NCBI RefSeq assembly: GCF_001894985.1 | Contig: NZ_BCXG01000009.1 | Location: 62,001-126,000 of the forward strand | DNA length: 64,000 nt | Source of the DNA: Rhodococcus tukisamuensis NBRC 100609 | Lineage (GTDB): Bacteria; Actinomycetota; Actinomycetes; Mycobacteriales; Mycobacteriaceae | Direction: 5' to 3' | In this document: positions 1-14,057 of the stretch, in pieces | How the letters are laid out: every line of letters begins with the position of its first letter | Position numbering within the stretch: the first letter of the stretch is position 1 | The notes under the pieces: generated by a model | The model's input: only the letters and a program-made list of their open reading frames with translations | What the model was told of the DNA's origin: nothing | The model's database searches: none | Position numbers and translations under genes: made by a program

Positions 1-9
1 GATTGTCGG

Positions 10-25
10 ACACAAGGTGTAGTGT
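10..25. promoter_or_regulatory. NrdR box upstream of nrdHIEF
   Basis: The 16-mer ACACAAGGTGTAGTGT matches the NrdR consensus ACACwAtATaTwgTgT, as I recall it, at 13 of 16 positions. It sits 157 nt upstream of nrdH. NrdR represses ribonucleotide reductase operons when dATP is abundant and normally binds two boxes about three helical turns apart. The partner box would lie just outside the left edge of the window; none is visible downstream. Confidence 0.7.
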
Positions 26-181
26 CAGGAACGCCAAGAGGGCAGAGCGGCCGCGACCCCAGTCCGAAGGCTCGACCATCGTTTGTCAAGGCCGGACAGC
101 TGTTCCAGTAGGTGAGATTCACACCGTGATCCTCCGCTTCACTGACCATCAGTTCCGTAAGCCAGGGAAAGAGGGACTTAC

Positions 182-415
182 ATGAGCATCACCGTCTACA
201 CCAAGCCGGCGTGCGTTCAGTGCAATGCGACCTACCGGGCGCTCGACAAGGCCGGTATCGAGTACTCCATCATCGACATCAGCGAGGACGCGGAGGCCCG
301 CGACTACGTGATGGCGCTGGGTTACCTGCAGGCCCCCGTGGTGGTGGCCGGTGACGATCACTGGTCGGGCTTCCGTCCGGACCGGATCAAGTCGCTCACG
401 GTCAACGCCGCCTGA
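182..415 (+). CDS. nrdH: NrdH, glutaredoxin-like electron donor for class Ib ribonucleotide reductase
   Basis: This 77-residue protein has the thioredoxin-fold active site CVQC at residues 11-14, directly after the first beta strand, as in NrdH redoxins. NrdH passes electrons from thioredoxin reductase to the NrdE C-terminal cysteines. The ATG follows the purine-rich AAAGAGGG with 6 nt spacing. It is the first gene of the nrdHIEF operon, with nrdI starting 24 nt after its stop. A NrdR-like box upstream suggests dATP-responsive repression of the operon. The length and the C-terminal 'WSGFRPDRI' region are typical of the family. Confidence 0.96.
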   Translation: MSITVYTKPACVQCNATYRALDKAGIEYSIIDISEDAEARDYVMALGYLQAPVVVAGDDHWSGFRPDRIKSLTVNAA

Positions 416-854
416 AGAACTTACGGAGATGACAGGCCATGACATCGCTGGTCTACTTCTCCAGCGCGTCGGAGAACACCCACCGCTTCGTTCAGAAGTT
501 GGGTGTCCCGGCCACGCGCATTCCGTTGCATGACCGCGCCGGCACATTCGAGGTCGACGAACCGTACGTCCTGATCCTGCCCACCTACGGTGGCGGGATC
601 ACCGCGACGGGTCGGGACACGAGCTACGTGCCGAAGCAGGTCATCCGGTTCCTCAACAACGAGCACAACAGGTCGCTGATCCGTGGGGTCATCGCGGCAG
701 GCAATACCAACTTCGGTGAGTCCTTCTGCTTCGCCGGAGACGTCATTTCAAGGAAGTGTCAGGTCCCGTACCTGTACCGCTTCGAACTCATGGGCACCGC
801 CGAGGACGTCATTCGCGTCCGCGAGGGCCTCGAACAATTCATGGAGAGTGAACA

Positions 855-4095
<3,241 letters not shown>

Positions 4096-4125
4096 CCCAC
4101 TCGCCGCACGTGCACCTGCACTACT

Positions 4126-4176
4126 GACCGAATGCGACATCCGTTCACCTCGCGTGGACGAATGTCGCATTCGGTC
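4126..4176 (+). terminator. Long hairpin terminator of the nrd operon
   Basis: A 15-bp perfect inverted repeat (4126-4140 with 4162-4176) continues inward as CCGTTCAC/GTGGACGA. This gives a roughly 23-bp RNA stem with one G-U pair, one mismatch and a 5-nt loop. It begins 31 nt after the nrdF stop. The 3' flank is TGT/GGGGG rather than a U tract, so termination or 3'-end protection are both possible. Confidence 0.7.
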
Positions 4177-4177
4177 G

Positions 4178-4207
4178 TTGTGGGGGAGTCCGCACCCGGC
4201 CTAGTGT
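4178..4207 (+). promoter_or_regulatory. Putative promoter of the VOC gene
   Basis: TTGTGG at 4178-4183 and TAGTGT at 4202-4207 are spaced by 18 nt. The inferred start of transcription near 4214 leaves a leader of about 34 nt that contains AGGAGG. The -35 overlaps the edge of the nrd hairpin. Confidence 0.4.
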
Positions 4208-4247
4208 CGGAATCGTCCGATTTCCATTTCAGGCGAGGAGGCGGCAA

Positions 4248-4631
4248 ATGAGCGGCAAGGTTGTGCACTTCGAGGTCCCGTTCGACGACGGGGACCGCGC
4301 GAGGGAGTTCTACCGGCAGGCGTTCGGGTGGAACACCGTCGAGATGCCCGAGATGAGCTACACGATCGCGGGCACCGGCCCGGTGAGCGAGCAGGGCATG
4401 CCCACCGAACCGGGGTACATCAACGGCGGCATGTTCGAGCGCGTCCCGGAGTATCCGAAGGGGCCGGTGATCACCATCGACGTGCCCAGCATCGACGACG
4501 CGCTGGTGAAGATCGCCGAGCTGGGCGGCTCGACGGTCGGGGAGAAGACCGTGGTGGGAGAGATGGGGTTCGCGGCCTACTTCAAGGACACCGAGGGCAA
4601 CGTCATGGGCCTGTGGGAGAACGCCGGCTGA
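4248..4631 (+). CDS. VOC (glyoxalase/bleomycin-resistance fold) family protein
   Basis: The 127-residue protein has the single-domain VOC layout: 'VVHFEVPFDDGDRAREFY' at the N terminus, 'GPVITIDVPSIDDALVKIAELGG' in the middle, and 'GFAAYFKDTEGNVMGLWE' at the end. The last segment includes the usual metal-ligand-type Glu. Substrates of such proteins cannot be predicted. AGGAGG lies 6-8 nt before the ATG. The gene converges on the NUDIX gene and their 3' ends overlap by 29 nt. Confidence 0.85.
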   Translation: MSGKVVHFEVPFDDGDRAREFYRQAFGWNTVEMPEMSYTIAGTGPVSEQGMPTEPGYINGGMFERVPEYPKGPVITIDVPSIDDALVKIAELGGSTVGEKTVVGEMGFAAYFKDTEGNVMGLWENAG

Positions 4632-5094
4632 ACCAGGCCTCGGGCTCGCCGCGCAGGGCCTTCTCGATGCGCGGGGCCGAGCTCTCGGTGAGGTCGGCGG
4701 GCAACGCGTCCGGCGCGAACCACGCGACCTCGATGTTCTCCTCGTCGGCGACGCGGGCCTCGCCGGAGACCGCGCGGGCGAGGAAGCACACGTCGAGGTA
4801 GCTGGCGACGTCTCCGTTCGGGTAGGTGATCGGCCCGGCGGTGTCGACGCTGGTGATGCGAACCAGCTCGGCCTCGACGCCGGTCTCCTCGCGGATCTCC
4901 CGCACGGCCGCCGGGCCGGGTTCCTCGCCGGGTTCGAGGATGCCGGACACCACCGCCCATCGGCCGTTGTCGGCCCTGCGGGTCAACAGGATTCGGCCGT
5001 CGCCGTCCACGACGACCGCGCTCACGCCGGACAGCCACAACGGGGCGTGTCCGACGTGAGCGCGCAGCGCCGCGACGTACGCGGGGACGGGCAT
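4603..5094 (-). CDS. NUDIX hydrolase
   Basis: The 163-residue protein contains a NUDIX box in 'GILEPGEEPGPAAVREIREETGVE', matching GX5EX7REUXEEXGU with Ile as the hydrophobic residue before the EE. Such enzymes cleave nucleoside diphosphate-X compounds; the substrate is not evident. The ATG (complement of 5092-5094) overlaps the stop of the upstream HtaA-like gene in a TGATG arrangement, so the two are probably translationally coupled. Its role in what otherwise looks like an iron/heme operon is unclear. Confidence 0.85.
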   Translation of the reverse strand: MPVPAYVAALRAHVGHAPLWLSGVSAVVVDGDGRILLTRRADNGRWAVVSGILEPGEEPGPAAVREIREETGVEAELVRITSVDTAGPITYPNGDVASYLDVCFLARAVSGEARVADEENIEVAWFAPDALPADLTESSAPRIEKALRGEPEAWFSRRSPTGP

Positions 5095-6173
5095 CAGTAC
5101 CGGAAGGTCACCGGGGCGGCCTGCTGGCCGGAGTACGGCAGCAGGATGCTCGGCGCCAGTGGCGCCGAGAACCGGGCGGGCACGTCGGTGAACTCCCGGC
5201 TGCCGGCGCGGGTGTCCAACTGCGCGAACCGGATCCGGCTCGTCTCGTCGGTGCCGACCATGTTGCCGTCCGAGGTCTCGGCCGACAGGAAGGTGCCCTC
5301 GGGGGTGAACTCGACCCAGGGGTCGGCCAACGCGATCTCGGCCAGGTGGAAGCGGGTGAACGAGACCGCCGTGCCGCGGTAGCGGACGGTCCCCAGCCCG
5401 GTCGCCGGGTCGACGTCCGCGGAGTCCAGTTCGAAGGTGAGCCGGCCGTCGCCGCGGACAGTCGCGCCGTCGCTGCCCACCACCGAGCCCTGCGTGGTGT
5501 TCCTCACCAGGTCGGTGTAGCCGGGTGCGAAGGCCCACAGCAGGTCCTGCGCGGGCGGTACCGGGGCGTTCGGCCCCGGTGCGGGGTCGAAGTTGACCGG
5601 GACGGCCAGCTCCTCCGCCGCGTTGACGGCGTCCGCCGCGGCGTAGGTGTACACCCCGTAGGCCGCGCCGTCGGCGGCCTTCGTGGGCTTCTTGACTGTC
5701 AGCGTGGCGGTGAAGGAGCCGTCGCCGGCCAGCGGCACCCACTGCTGGCGGATGGTGCGCCGGAAGTCGAACGGCGCGTCCGGAACCCGGTTCAGGGCGT
5801 CTTCGGACATCACCCACGCGGTGGCCGAACGCTGCTGCCCGACCCGCGCCCCGGCGGGCGCGTCCTCGGACGGACGCCACTGCGGGGCGAACGCCCCGAA
5901 GGCGACGAAGGTGCCGTGCGGGACGCCCGGCGGCACCGGGACCGGCAGCCCGCCGGTGTTGGCGTTCGGGTCGAAGCCGTTGCCGCGCACCACGATCCGA
6001 TCGCCCTCGTGCACCGCGGTGTCGCCGAGAGGGGTTGCGCCGTCGGCGGCGAACACCTCGATCCGGGGTGCCGCCGCGGCGGGATCCGCGGCCGCCGTCG
6101 GGGCCAGCGTCAGCGCGCCGAGGAGCGCGCCCACGAGGGCGGCGGGAGCGAGGACCCTAGTTCGTGTAGCCAT
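5094..6173 (-). CDS. Secreted HtaA-like domain protein (heme/iron-associated)
   Basis: The 359-residue protein has a Sec signal peptide (about residues 1-29, ending 'APTAAADP'). An Ig-like segment spans about 36-200, with 'VVRGNGFDP'. The C-terminal domain at about 210-325 resembles HtaA: '[13 protein letters not shown]', then '[20 protein letters not shown]' followed by 'DPWVEF', the pattern seen in HtaA repeats that bind hemin in corynebacteria. It has no clear C-terminal membrane anchor. It overlaps the upstream lipoprotein gene by 17 nt and sits downstream of two siderophore-binding lipoproteins and an IdeR-like box, so an iron- or heme-acquisition role is plausible. Heme binding itself is inferred. 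Confidence 0.7.
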   Translation of the reverse strand: MATRTRVLAPAALVGALLGALTLAPTAAADPAAAAPRIEVFAADGATPLGDTAVHEGDRIVVRGNGFDPNANTGGLPVPVPPGVPHGTFVAFGAFAPQWRPSEDAPAGARVGQQRSATAWVMSEDALNRVPDAPFDFRRTIRQQWVPLAGDGSFTATLTVKKPTKAADGAAYGVYTYAAADAVNAAEELAVPVNFDPAPGPNAPVPPAQDLLWAFAPGYTDLVRNTTQGSVVGSDGATVRGDGRLTFELDSADVDPATGLGTVRYRGTAVSFTRFHLAEIALADPWVEFTPEGTFLSAETSDGNMVGTDETSRIRFAQLDTRAGSREFTDVPARFSAPLAPSILLPYSGQQAAPVTFRY

Positions 6174-7236
6174 TGAGGGATGCCTTCAGGTCGTCGAGGA
6201 TGCCGCGGGCGGCGACGACGCCGATGCCGGTCATCCAGATTTCGTCGTCCACCGCGAACACACGGCGGTCCTTGACGGCGCCGAGGCCCTGCCACAGCCC
6301 GCCGTTCATCACGTCGGTGCCCTGACCGCGGGCCTCGTCACCGTAGAAGCTGACGTAGATGATGTCGCCGTCGGCCTTGGACAGTTCCTCGGTGCTGATC
6401 TCCGCGAACCGCTGGTCCTTGGCGCCCTCGAGGCGCTGGAACGCCGGACGCCGCACGCCGGCGTCCGCGAGTACCTGCCCGGAAAAGCTGTCCGGGCCGT
6501 AGGTGCGGACCACGCCGGGCATGAACCGCACCACCGAGGCCTCGGTCTGCGCGGAGTCGAGGCTTCGGCCGGTCTCGGTGGCCTCGGTCTGGTAGGCGTC
6601 GAGCACCGCCTTCGCGCTGGCACCGCGGCCCAGCGCGGTGCCGTCGAGCAGCAGGTTCTCCTTCCACGTCGTGCCGACCTTCTCGGTGAACGTGGTGGGG
6701 GCGACGGCACTGAGCTGCTGGTACAGCTCCGGGGTGCGGAACTTCGAGCCGAGGATCAGGTCCGGCTTCAGTGCCGCGATCTTCTCGATGTTCGGCTCCT
6801 GCAGGGTGCCGACGGGCTCGACCCCGGCGACGGCCGTGCCGAGGTACTGCGGCTGTGTGCCTACCGCGCCGGTCACTGCGGCGCCGACGAGTCGGTCCTG
6901 CAGTCCGAGCGCGCAGACGGTGTCGAGCTTGTCGGTGTCGAGGACCACGATGCGCTGCGGATCGGCGGGGACCGCCGACTCGCCCGCCGCGTGCGCGACC
7001 TTGCGGGTGGTGCCCTCGACGCCGGCCGGGTCGACGGGAGCCGTTGGTCCGCAGACGTTCTCGGTGCTGCGGCCGTTGCCGAGCACGCCCGCCCCGGCCA
7101 CGCTGGTGGTGCTGCGAACGATGCTGCTGGCGGCGTCTTCGGTGGCGTCGCCACCGCCGCACGCCGTCAGCATGACGGCGGTGGCGGCGAGCAGGGCCGC
7201 CGGCACGGCGCGGCGGATGAGTGCGGGCTTGCGCAT
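6157..7236 (-). CDS. Iron-siderophore ABC transporter substrate-binding lipoprotein
   Basis: The 359-residue protein has a lipoprotein signal peptide ending 'VMLTAC' (lipobox Cys about residue 26). It then has a class III periplasmic-binding (FecB/FhuD-like) fold: '[20 protein letters not shown]', '[16 protein letters not shown]' and '[21 protein letters not shown]'. It should capture a ferric siderophore at the membrane. AGGAGG lies upstream of the ATG. It is the second gene of the leftward operon, 37 nt after another paralogue. No permease or ATPase is nearby, so it must work with a transporter encoded elsewhere. Position next to ctaD suggests it corresponds to M. tuberculosis fecB. Confidence 0.88.
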   Translation of the reverse strand: MRKPALIRRAVPAALLAATAVMLTACGGGDATEDAASSIVRSTTSVAGAGVLGNGRSTENVCGPTAPVDPAGVEGTTRKVAHAAGESAVPADPQRIVVLDTDKLDTVCALGLQDRLVGAAVTGAVGTQPQYLGTAVAGVEPVGTLQEPNIEKIAALKPDLILGSKFRTPELYQQLSAVAPTTFTEKVGTTWKENLLLDGTALGRGASAKAVLDAYQTEATETGRSLDSAQTEASVVRFMPGVVRTYGPDSFSGQVLADAGVRRPAFQRLEGAKDQRFAEISTEELSKADGDIIYVSFYGDEARGQGTDVMNGGLWQGLGAVKDRRVFAVDDEIWMTGIGVVAARGILDDLKASLNGYTN

Positions 7237-7273
7237 GGTGGGGTCTTCCTCCTGAAGCTCGGGCGAGTCGAGA

Positions 7274-8281
7274 CTAGCCGCGGCGCCTGTCGACGCCGAA
7301 GTGCGTGGCCAGGTCGTCGAGGATGCCGCCGGCGCCCTGGACGCTGACCGCGGACATCCACAGCGCGTCGTCGACGTCGACCTTCTGGCCCTGCAGTCCG
7401 GCCCACAGCGGGTTGGTCAGGAACGGCTGGGCGGCGGCCTCGCTCTTCCCGTCGCCGGAGTGGTACGTGCTCACCACGATCAGGTCGGCGTCGGCCTCGG
7501 TGATCAGTTCGGGGCTGATGTCGTTGGAGATGCTCGACGGCTTGGCCGGGTCGGGTCCGGCGCTGGCCGGGCGGTTGATTCCGGCGTCGGCGAGGACGAT
7601 GCCGCTGAAGGAGGTGGTGCGGTAGATGCGGGCCGTCGGCTCGCCGGCGAAGCGGACCACCGTGACGGTCGGGTTGTCCGCCTTCGTATTGATGTCCGCA
7701 CCGATCGCGGCCGCGCGGGTCTCGTAGGCGCCGATCTTCTGATCCGCCAGGTCCTCCTTGCCCAGGGCCTGGCCGAGCAGTCGGATGTTGTCCTTCCAGG
7801 TCGGGCCGGTGGTCTCCGACATCACCGTCGGCGCGATCTTCGACAGCTGGTCGTAGATGTCGCCGTGCCGGACCTTGGCGGAGACGATCAGGTCGGGCTG
7901 CAGCTCGGCGATCTTCTCGAGGCTCGGGGTGGTCAGCTCGCCGACCGCGACGGCATTCGGTGCGAACTCGCCGCGGGACTCGCCGAGGTAGTCGGGCAGT
8001 CCGGCGCTGCGGTAGGTGACGTAGCCGACGAGCTCGGTCTCCAGCAGCAGCGTCGCGTCGGAGTAGCTGGTGTCGAGCGCGACGACCCGCTTCGGTGCGG
8101 CGGGGATCTCGGTGCTGCCGAGGGCGTGGGTCACGGTGCGGGGGAAGGACCCCGTGGACTCGCCGGCCGCGGATGCGGCCGCGGGGGAGTCGGTGGCGCT
8201 GGAGCAACCGGCGGTGGCGCCGATCAGGGCGACCGCGGCGCAGCCCACGAGCGCGACCAAGGCATTGGTTTTGAACTTCAC
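7274..8281 (-). CDS. Second iron-siderophore ABC transporter substrate-binding lipoprotein
   Basis: The 335-residue paralogue of the next gene has a signal peptide and lipobox ('ALIGATAGCSS'), then 'PKRVVALDTSYSDATLLLETEL', 'SLEKIAELQPDLIVSAKVR' and 'VDDALWMSAVSVQGAGGILDDLATHF', typical of FecB-like binding proteins. I chose GTG at 8279-8281 because AGGGAG lies 6 nt upstream. A TTG at 8294-8296 would add 5 residues but has no ribosome site. An IdeR/DtxR-type operator 18 nt upstream implies repression by Fe(II)-IdeR. First gene of the iron operon. Confidence 0.88.
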   Translation of the reverse strand: MKFKTNALVALVGCAAVALIGATAGCSSATDSPAAASAAGESTGSFPRTVTHALGSTEIPAAPKRVVALDTSYSDATLLLETELVGYVTYRSAGLPDYLGESRGEFAPNAVAVGELTTPSLEKIAELQPDLIVSAKVRHGDIYDQLSKIAPTVMSETTGPTWKDNIRLLGQALGKEDLADQKIGAYETRAAAIGADINTKADNPTVTVVRFAGEPTARIYRTTSFSGIVLADAGINRPASAGPDPAKPSSISNDISPELITEADADLIVVSTYHSGDGKSEAAAQPFLTNPLWAGLQGQKVDVDDALWMSAVSVQGAGGILDDLATHFGVDRRRG

Positions 8282-8298
8282 AAAGAACTCCCTCAAAT

Positions 8299-8317
8299 TT
8301 AGGCAAGGGAAACCTTA
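8299..8317. promoter_or_regulatory. IdeR/DtxR-type iron box
   Basis: TTAGGCAAGGGAAACCTTA matches the 19-bp DtxR/IdeR consensus TTAGGTTAGGCTAACCTAA at about 14 positions, with conserved outer TTAGG and ACCT half-sites. It lies immediately upstream of the first siderophore-binding lipoprotein gene, where IdeR would block transcription when iron is sufficient. Confidence 0.75.
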
Positions 8318-8686
8318 GCAATGTCCTTAGCCGGGGTCACGTGTGTCGGGCCGAGGTGCCCTGTCGTGGCTCTCGCGCACCCGGCCCGGGCCGCGGCGGG
8401 CAAGGATCCTGCGTCGCGTCGCCGGGGAGGGCGCCGGGATTGTCCACGGATCGCCGGTCCCGTCGAGTTCGGTTGCGGGCGACTCACCGTGTCGGTGGAA
8501 CCTCGACCCGGCCTCGGAGGAGGAAACTCCCTGCTCACGGCACTTCTGGACGCTGTACGCGACACGAAGTACGACAGTGGGTAGGACCGGCTCCGCGGAT
8601 CGCGGGGCGACGGTCTACGATTCACAGAGCGCAAGCCAGAGGACGTTCGCCTCGCAGCGGGGTAGGACGCGCATTCAGGAGGATTA
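8318..8686 (+). other. Intergenic region upstream of ctaD
   Basis: This 369-bp stretch has no convincing gene; short open frames in several phases have no family resemblance. A plausible -10 (TACGAT) for ctaD lies at 8616-8621, and AGGAGG lies at 8678-8683 just before the GTG start. The divergent iron operon promoter lies at its left edge. Confidence 0.5.
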
Positions 8687-10423
8687 GTGACTGCCGTAGC
8701 GCCCCAGCCAGTCCCCGAGATAACGGCCGCCCGGCCATACCCGGCGCGACTGGGACCCAAGGGCTCGTACATCTACAAGATGGTGACCACCACTGACCCG
8801 AAGACCCTCGGGATCATGTACATGGTCACCTCGTTCGCCTTCTTCCTCATCGGCGGCCTGATGGCCCTGCTGATGCGGACCGAGCTCGCGGTTCCCGGGA
8901 TGCAGTTCCTGTCGAACGAGCAGTTCAACCAGCTGTTCACCATGCACGGCACGATCATGCTGCTGCTGTACGCGACCCCGATCGTGTTCGGTTTCGCGAA
9001 CTACATCCTGCCGCTGCAGATCGGCGCACCCGACGTGGCGTTCCCGCGTCTGAACGCGTTCAGCTACTGGCTGTACCTGTTCGGCGCGATCATCGCGACC
9101 GCGGGCTTCGTGACCCCCGGCGGCGCGGCCGACTTCGGCTGGACCGCCTACAGCCCGCTGACCGACGCGGTGCACTCGCCCGGCGTCGGCGCGGACCTGT
9201 GGATCATGGGCCTGGCCGTCGGTGGTCTCGGCACCATCCTCGGTGGCGTCAACATGATCACCACCGTGGTCTGCCTGCGTGCCCCCGGCATGACCATGTT
9301 CCGGATGCCGATCTTCACCTGGAACATCCTGGTGACCAGCATCCTGATCCTGCTCGCCTTCCCGCTGCTGACCGCGGCGCTGCTCGGCGTGTTCGTGGAC
9401 AGGCACTTCGGCGCCCACATCTTCGACCCGGCCAACGGCGGTGTCCTGCTCTGGCAGCACCTGTTCTGGTTCTTCGGTCACCCCGAGGTCTACATCATCG
9501 CGCTGCCGTTCTTCGGCATCGTCTCGGAGATCTTCCCGGTCTTCAGCCGTAAGCCGCTCTTCGGCTACAGCGGCCTGGTGTACGCCACGCTCGGTATCGC
9601 CGCGCTGTCCATCGCCGTGTGGGCGCACCACATGTACGCCACCGGCGCCGTGCTGCTGCCGTTCTTCTCCTTCATGACGTTCCTCATCGCGGTCCCGACC
9701 GGCGTGAAGTTCTTCAACTGGATCGGCACCATGTGGAAGGGCCAGGTGACCTTCGAGACGCCGATGCTCTTCTCGGTCGGCTTCCTGGTGACGTTCCTCT
9801 TCGGTGGTCTGTCCGGCGTGCTGCTCGCCAGCCCGCCGATCGACTTCCACGTCACCGACAGCTACTTCGTGGTCGCGCACTTCCACTACGTGCTCTTCGG
9901 CACCATCGTGTTCGCCACCTACGCCGGCATCTACTTCTGGTTCCCGAAGATGACGGGCCGCCTGATGGACGAGCGCCTCGGCAAGTGGCACTTCTGGACC
10001 ACCTTCGTCGGCTTCCACACCACGTTCCTGGTCCAGCACTGGCTCGGCAACGAGGGCATGCCGCGTCGCTACGCGGACTACCTGCCCAGCGACGGCTTCA
10101 CCACGCTGAACACCATCTCCACGATCGGCTCGTTCATCCTCGGTGCCTCCACGCTGCCGTTCATCTGGAACGTCTTCAAGAGCTACCGGTACGGCGAGAT
10201 CGTCACGGTCGACGACCCGTGGGGCTACGGCAACTCGCTCGAGTGGGCCACCACCTGCCCGCCGCCGCGGCACAACTTCACCGAGCTGCCCCGGATCCGC
10301 AGCGAGCGCCCGGCCTTCGAGCTGCACTACCCGCACATGGTCGAGCGGATGCGCGCGGAGGCGCACGTCGGCGGCGGCCACGGTGGCAAGCAGGCCACCG
10401 CGGTGCTCGAGGACGCGCACTAA
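8687..10423 (+). CDS. ctaD: Cytochrome c oxidase (aa3) subunit I
   Basis: The 578-residue heme-copper oxidase catalytic subunit has about 12 transmembrane helices. Visible ligands include the low-spin heme His in '[17 protein letters not shown]', the CuB His and cross-linked Tyr in '[19 protein letters not shown]', the 'HHMYATG' pair, and the heme a3/heme a histidines in '[11 protein letters not shown]'. It catalyses O2 reduction at the end of the respiratory chain, with electrons arriving through the bcc-aa3 supercomplex in actinobacteria. GTG start with AGGAGG 3 nt upstream. It is monocistronic, closed by a 19-bp terminator, and other subunits are not in the window. Confidence 0.97.
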   Translation: MTAVAPQPVPEITAARPYPARLGPKGSYIYKMVTTTDPKTLGIMYMVTSFAFFLIGGLMALLMRTELAVPGMQFLSNEQFNQLFTMHGTIMLLLYATPIVFGFANYILPLQIGAPDVAFPRLNAFSYWLYLFGAIIATAGFVTPGGAADFGWTAYSPLTDAVHSPGVGADLWIMGLAVGGLGTILGGVNMITTVVCLRAPGMTMFRMPIFTWNILVTSILILLAFPLLTAALLGVFVDRHFGAHIFDPANGGVLLWQHLFWFFGHPEVYIIALPFFGIVSEIFPVFSRKPLFGYSGLVYATLGIAALSIAVWAHHMYATGAVLLPFFSFMTFLIAVPTGVKFFNWIGTMWKGQVTFETPMLFSVGFLVTFLFGGLSGVLLASPPIDFHVTDSYFVVAHFHYVLFGTIVFATYAGIYFWFPKMTGRLMDERLGKWHFWTTFVGFHTTFLVQHWLGNEGMPRRYADYLPSDGFTTLNTISTIGSFILGASTLPFIWNVFKSYRYGEIVTVDDPWGYGNSLEWATTCPPPRHNFTELPRIRSERPAFELHYPHMVERMRAEAHVGGGHGGKQATAVLEDAH

Positions 10424-12525
<2,102 letters not shown>

Positions 12526-12547
12526 GGGCGGACTCGTGGTGAGCGGC

Positions 12548-12577
12548 TTGGACTGCCGGGCCGGTTCGGCCTAAGGT
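12548..12577 (+). promoter_or_regulatory. Promoter of the TPP-riboswitch operon
   Basis: TTGGAC at 12548-12553 and TAAGGT at 12572-12577 have 18-nt spacing. The predicted start near 12584 coincides with the 5' edge of the riboswitch. Confidence 0.6.
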
Positions 12578-12586
12578 TGGCCCGTC

Positions 12587-12682
12587 CAAGCACGGGAGCC
12601 CAGGCATCGATGGGCTGAGAGGGAGCACGGCTGCTCCGACCGTCACACCTGATCCGGGTCATTCCGGCGTAGGGAGCAGCGC
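12587..12682 (+). promoter_or_regulatory. TPP riboswitch (THI element)
   Basis: The RNA contains the diagnostic CTGAGA at 12615-12620 after a GCCC...GGGC helix, then ACCTGATCCGGGT at 12647-12659 and ATTCCGGCGTAGGGAG at 12661-12676. All are conserved thiamine-pyrophosphate aptamer blocks. The 3' AGGGAG also serves as the ribosome site 7 nt before the cytX ATG. TPP binding would therefore directly hide the site and shut off translation. Confidence 0.93.
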
Positions 12683-12683
12683 G

Positions 12684-14057
12684 ATGTCCACGGTACATCC
12701 ACGTCCTGACGAGGCGGCCGCACAGCCGTCCGGCCCCACTTCGTCCCCGGCCGGCGTCGAGCCGTCCTTCACCCTCGACGAGGCGCCCGCACGGACCCTC
12801 GGCCTCGCCGCGCAGATCGGGCTGTGGGGCAACCTCGGGATCTCGCTACTCCTCCCGGTGGCCGCGACCTTCGCCGTGCTGCAGGGGCAGTCGTTGCTCG
12901 CCACCCTGCTCGCGGTGCTGCTCGGCGCGGTGATCGGTTCGACCCTGCTCGGGCTGTGCGCGGCGGCCGGCGCGACCGTCGGCGCGCCCGCGATGGTGAT
13001 GATGCGGGGCCTGCTCGGCAACCGGCTGTCCGCGCTGCCGACGGTGTTCAACCTGGTGCAGTGCGTCGGCTGGGCCACCTTCGAGGTGTTCGTCATCGCC
13101 GAGGCTGCCGCCCGTCTCACCGGCTGGCAGCGTTGGCCGTTCGTCCTGCTCGGCGGCGCCCTGGCCACCGTGATGGCGCTGCGACCGCTGAAGGTGGTCG
13201 GCATCCTGGCCCGGTACGCGGTGTGGGCGGCGCTGGCGTCGACGGTGTACCTACTGGTGAACGTGCTGATGAAGGACCTGCCCTCGCTCACCGACGGGAG
13301 TTTCGCCGGGTTCTGGACCAGCGTGGACCTGGTGATCGCGATGCCGATCTCCTGGGTGCCGCTGGCCGCCGACTACGCGCGGCACTCCAAGTCCCCGCGG
13401 GCGGCGTTCCTCGGCGCGACCGTCGGCTACGGCGGCGCGACCGTCGCCTTCTTCAGCCTCGGTGTGCTGGCGTTCGTCGCGTTCGGGCTCGAGCCCGGCT
13501 TCGACATCATCGGCAGCCTGCTGGTGCTCCCGCTGGCCGGGGTGGCGCTGCTGATCCTGCTGATCGACGAGGTGGACGAGGCCTTCGCGAACATCTATTC
13601 GACGGCGATGAGCGCGCAGAACCTGCGGCCCAGCCTGGACCGGCGCTACCTGGTGGTCGGCGTCGGCGCGGTCGCGACGCTGCTGGCGCTCACCGTCGAC
13701 GCCTACAGCTACGAGCCGTTCCTGTTCCTGATCGGCGCGGTGTTCGTCCCGCTGACCGGCACCTTCCTGGTGGCCTTCTACCTGCTGCGCCGTGGCAGCT
13801 GGGACGTCTCGGCGTCCTCGCCCGCGCGCTGGGAGATGTTGCTGCCGTGGGCGGTCGGGTTCGTGGTGTACCAGCTCGTGACGCCCACCTACTTCACCGG
13901 TTTCGGTGCCGGGTGGACCCAGTGGTGGACGGACCTCCAGTCCGCGCTGGGGATCCCGGCCACCGGCTGGTCCGCCTCGCTGATCTCGCTCGTCGTCGCG
14001 GCGGCGGGCACCGCCCTGATCGGGCTCATCCGTCGACGAAAGGTGGTGCCGGCGTGA
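12684..14057 (+). CDS. cytX: CytX-like permease for the thiamine pyrimidine (HMP) moiety
   Basis: The 457-residue NCS1 (purine/cytosine permease) family protein has about 12 hydrophobic segments. Typical sequence is seen in 'LGLAAQIGLWGNLGISLLLP', 'GAPAMVMMRGLLGNRLSALP' and 'MPISWVPLAADYARHSKSP'. A TPP riboswitch directly upstream and two tenA genes downstream mark it as the CytX subgroup, predicted importers of hydroxymethylpyrimidine or its precursors. The start ATG is fixed by the riboswitch-embedded AGGGAG. It overlaps tenA by 4 nt. Confidence 0.88.
   Translation: MSTVHPRPDEAAAQPSGPTSSPAGVEPSFTLDEAPARTLGLAAQIGLWGNLGISLLLPVAATFAVLQGQSLLATLLAVLLGAVIGSTLLGLCAAAGATVGAPAMVMMRGLLGNRLSALPTVFNLVQCVGWATFEVFVIAEAAARLTGWQRWPFVLLGGALATVMALRPLKVVGILARYAVWAALASTVYLLVNVLMKDLPSLTDGSFAGFWTSVDLVIAMPISWVPLAADYARHSKSPRAAFLGATVGYGGATVAFFSLGVLAFVAFGLEPGFDIIGSLLVLPLAGVALLILLIDEVDEAFANIYSTAMSAQNLRPSLDRRYLVVGVGAVATLLALTVDAYSYEPFLFLIGAVFVPLTGTFLVAFYLLRRGSWDVSASSPARWEMLLPWAVGFVVYQLVTPTYFTGFGAGWTQWWTDLQSALGIPATGWSASLISLVVAAAGTALIGLIRRRKVVPA

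Noticed and set aside
8321-8584. A possible 87-residue protein upstream of ctaD
   Set aside because: Begins inside the iron-operon promoter region, has no ribosome site and no recognisable sequence.
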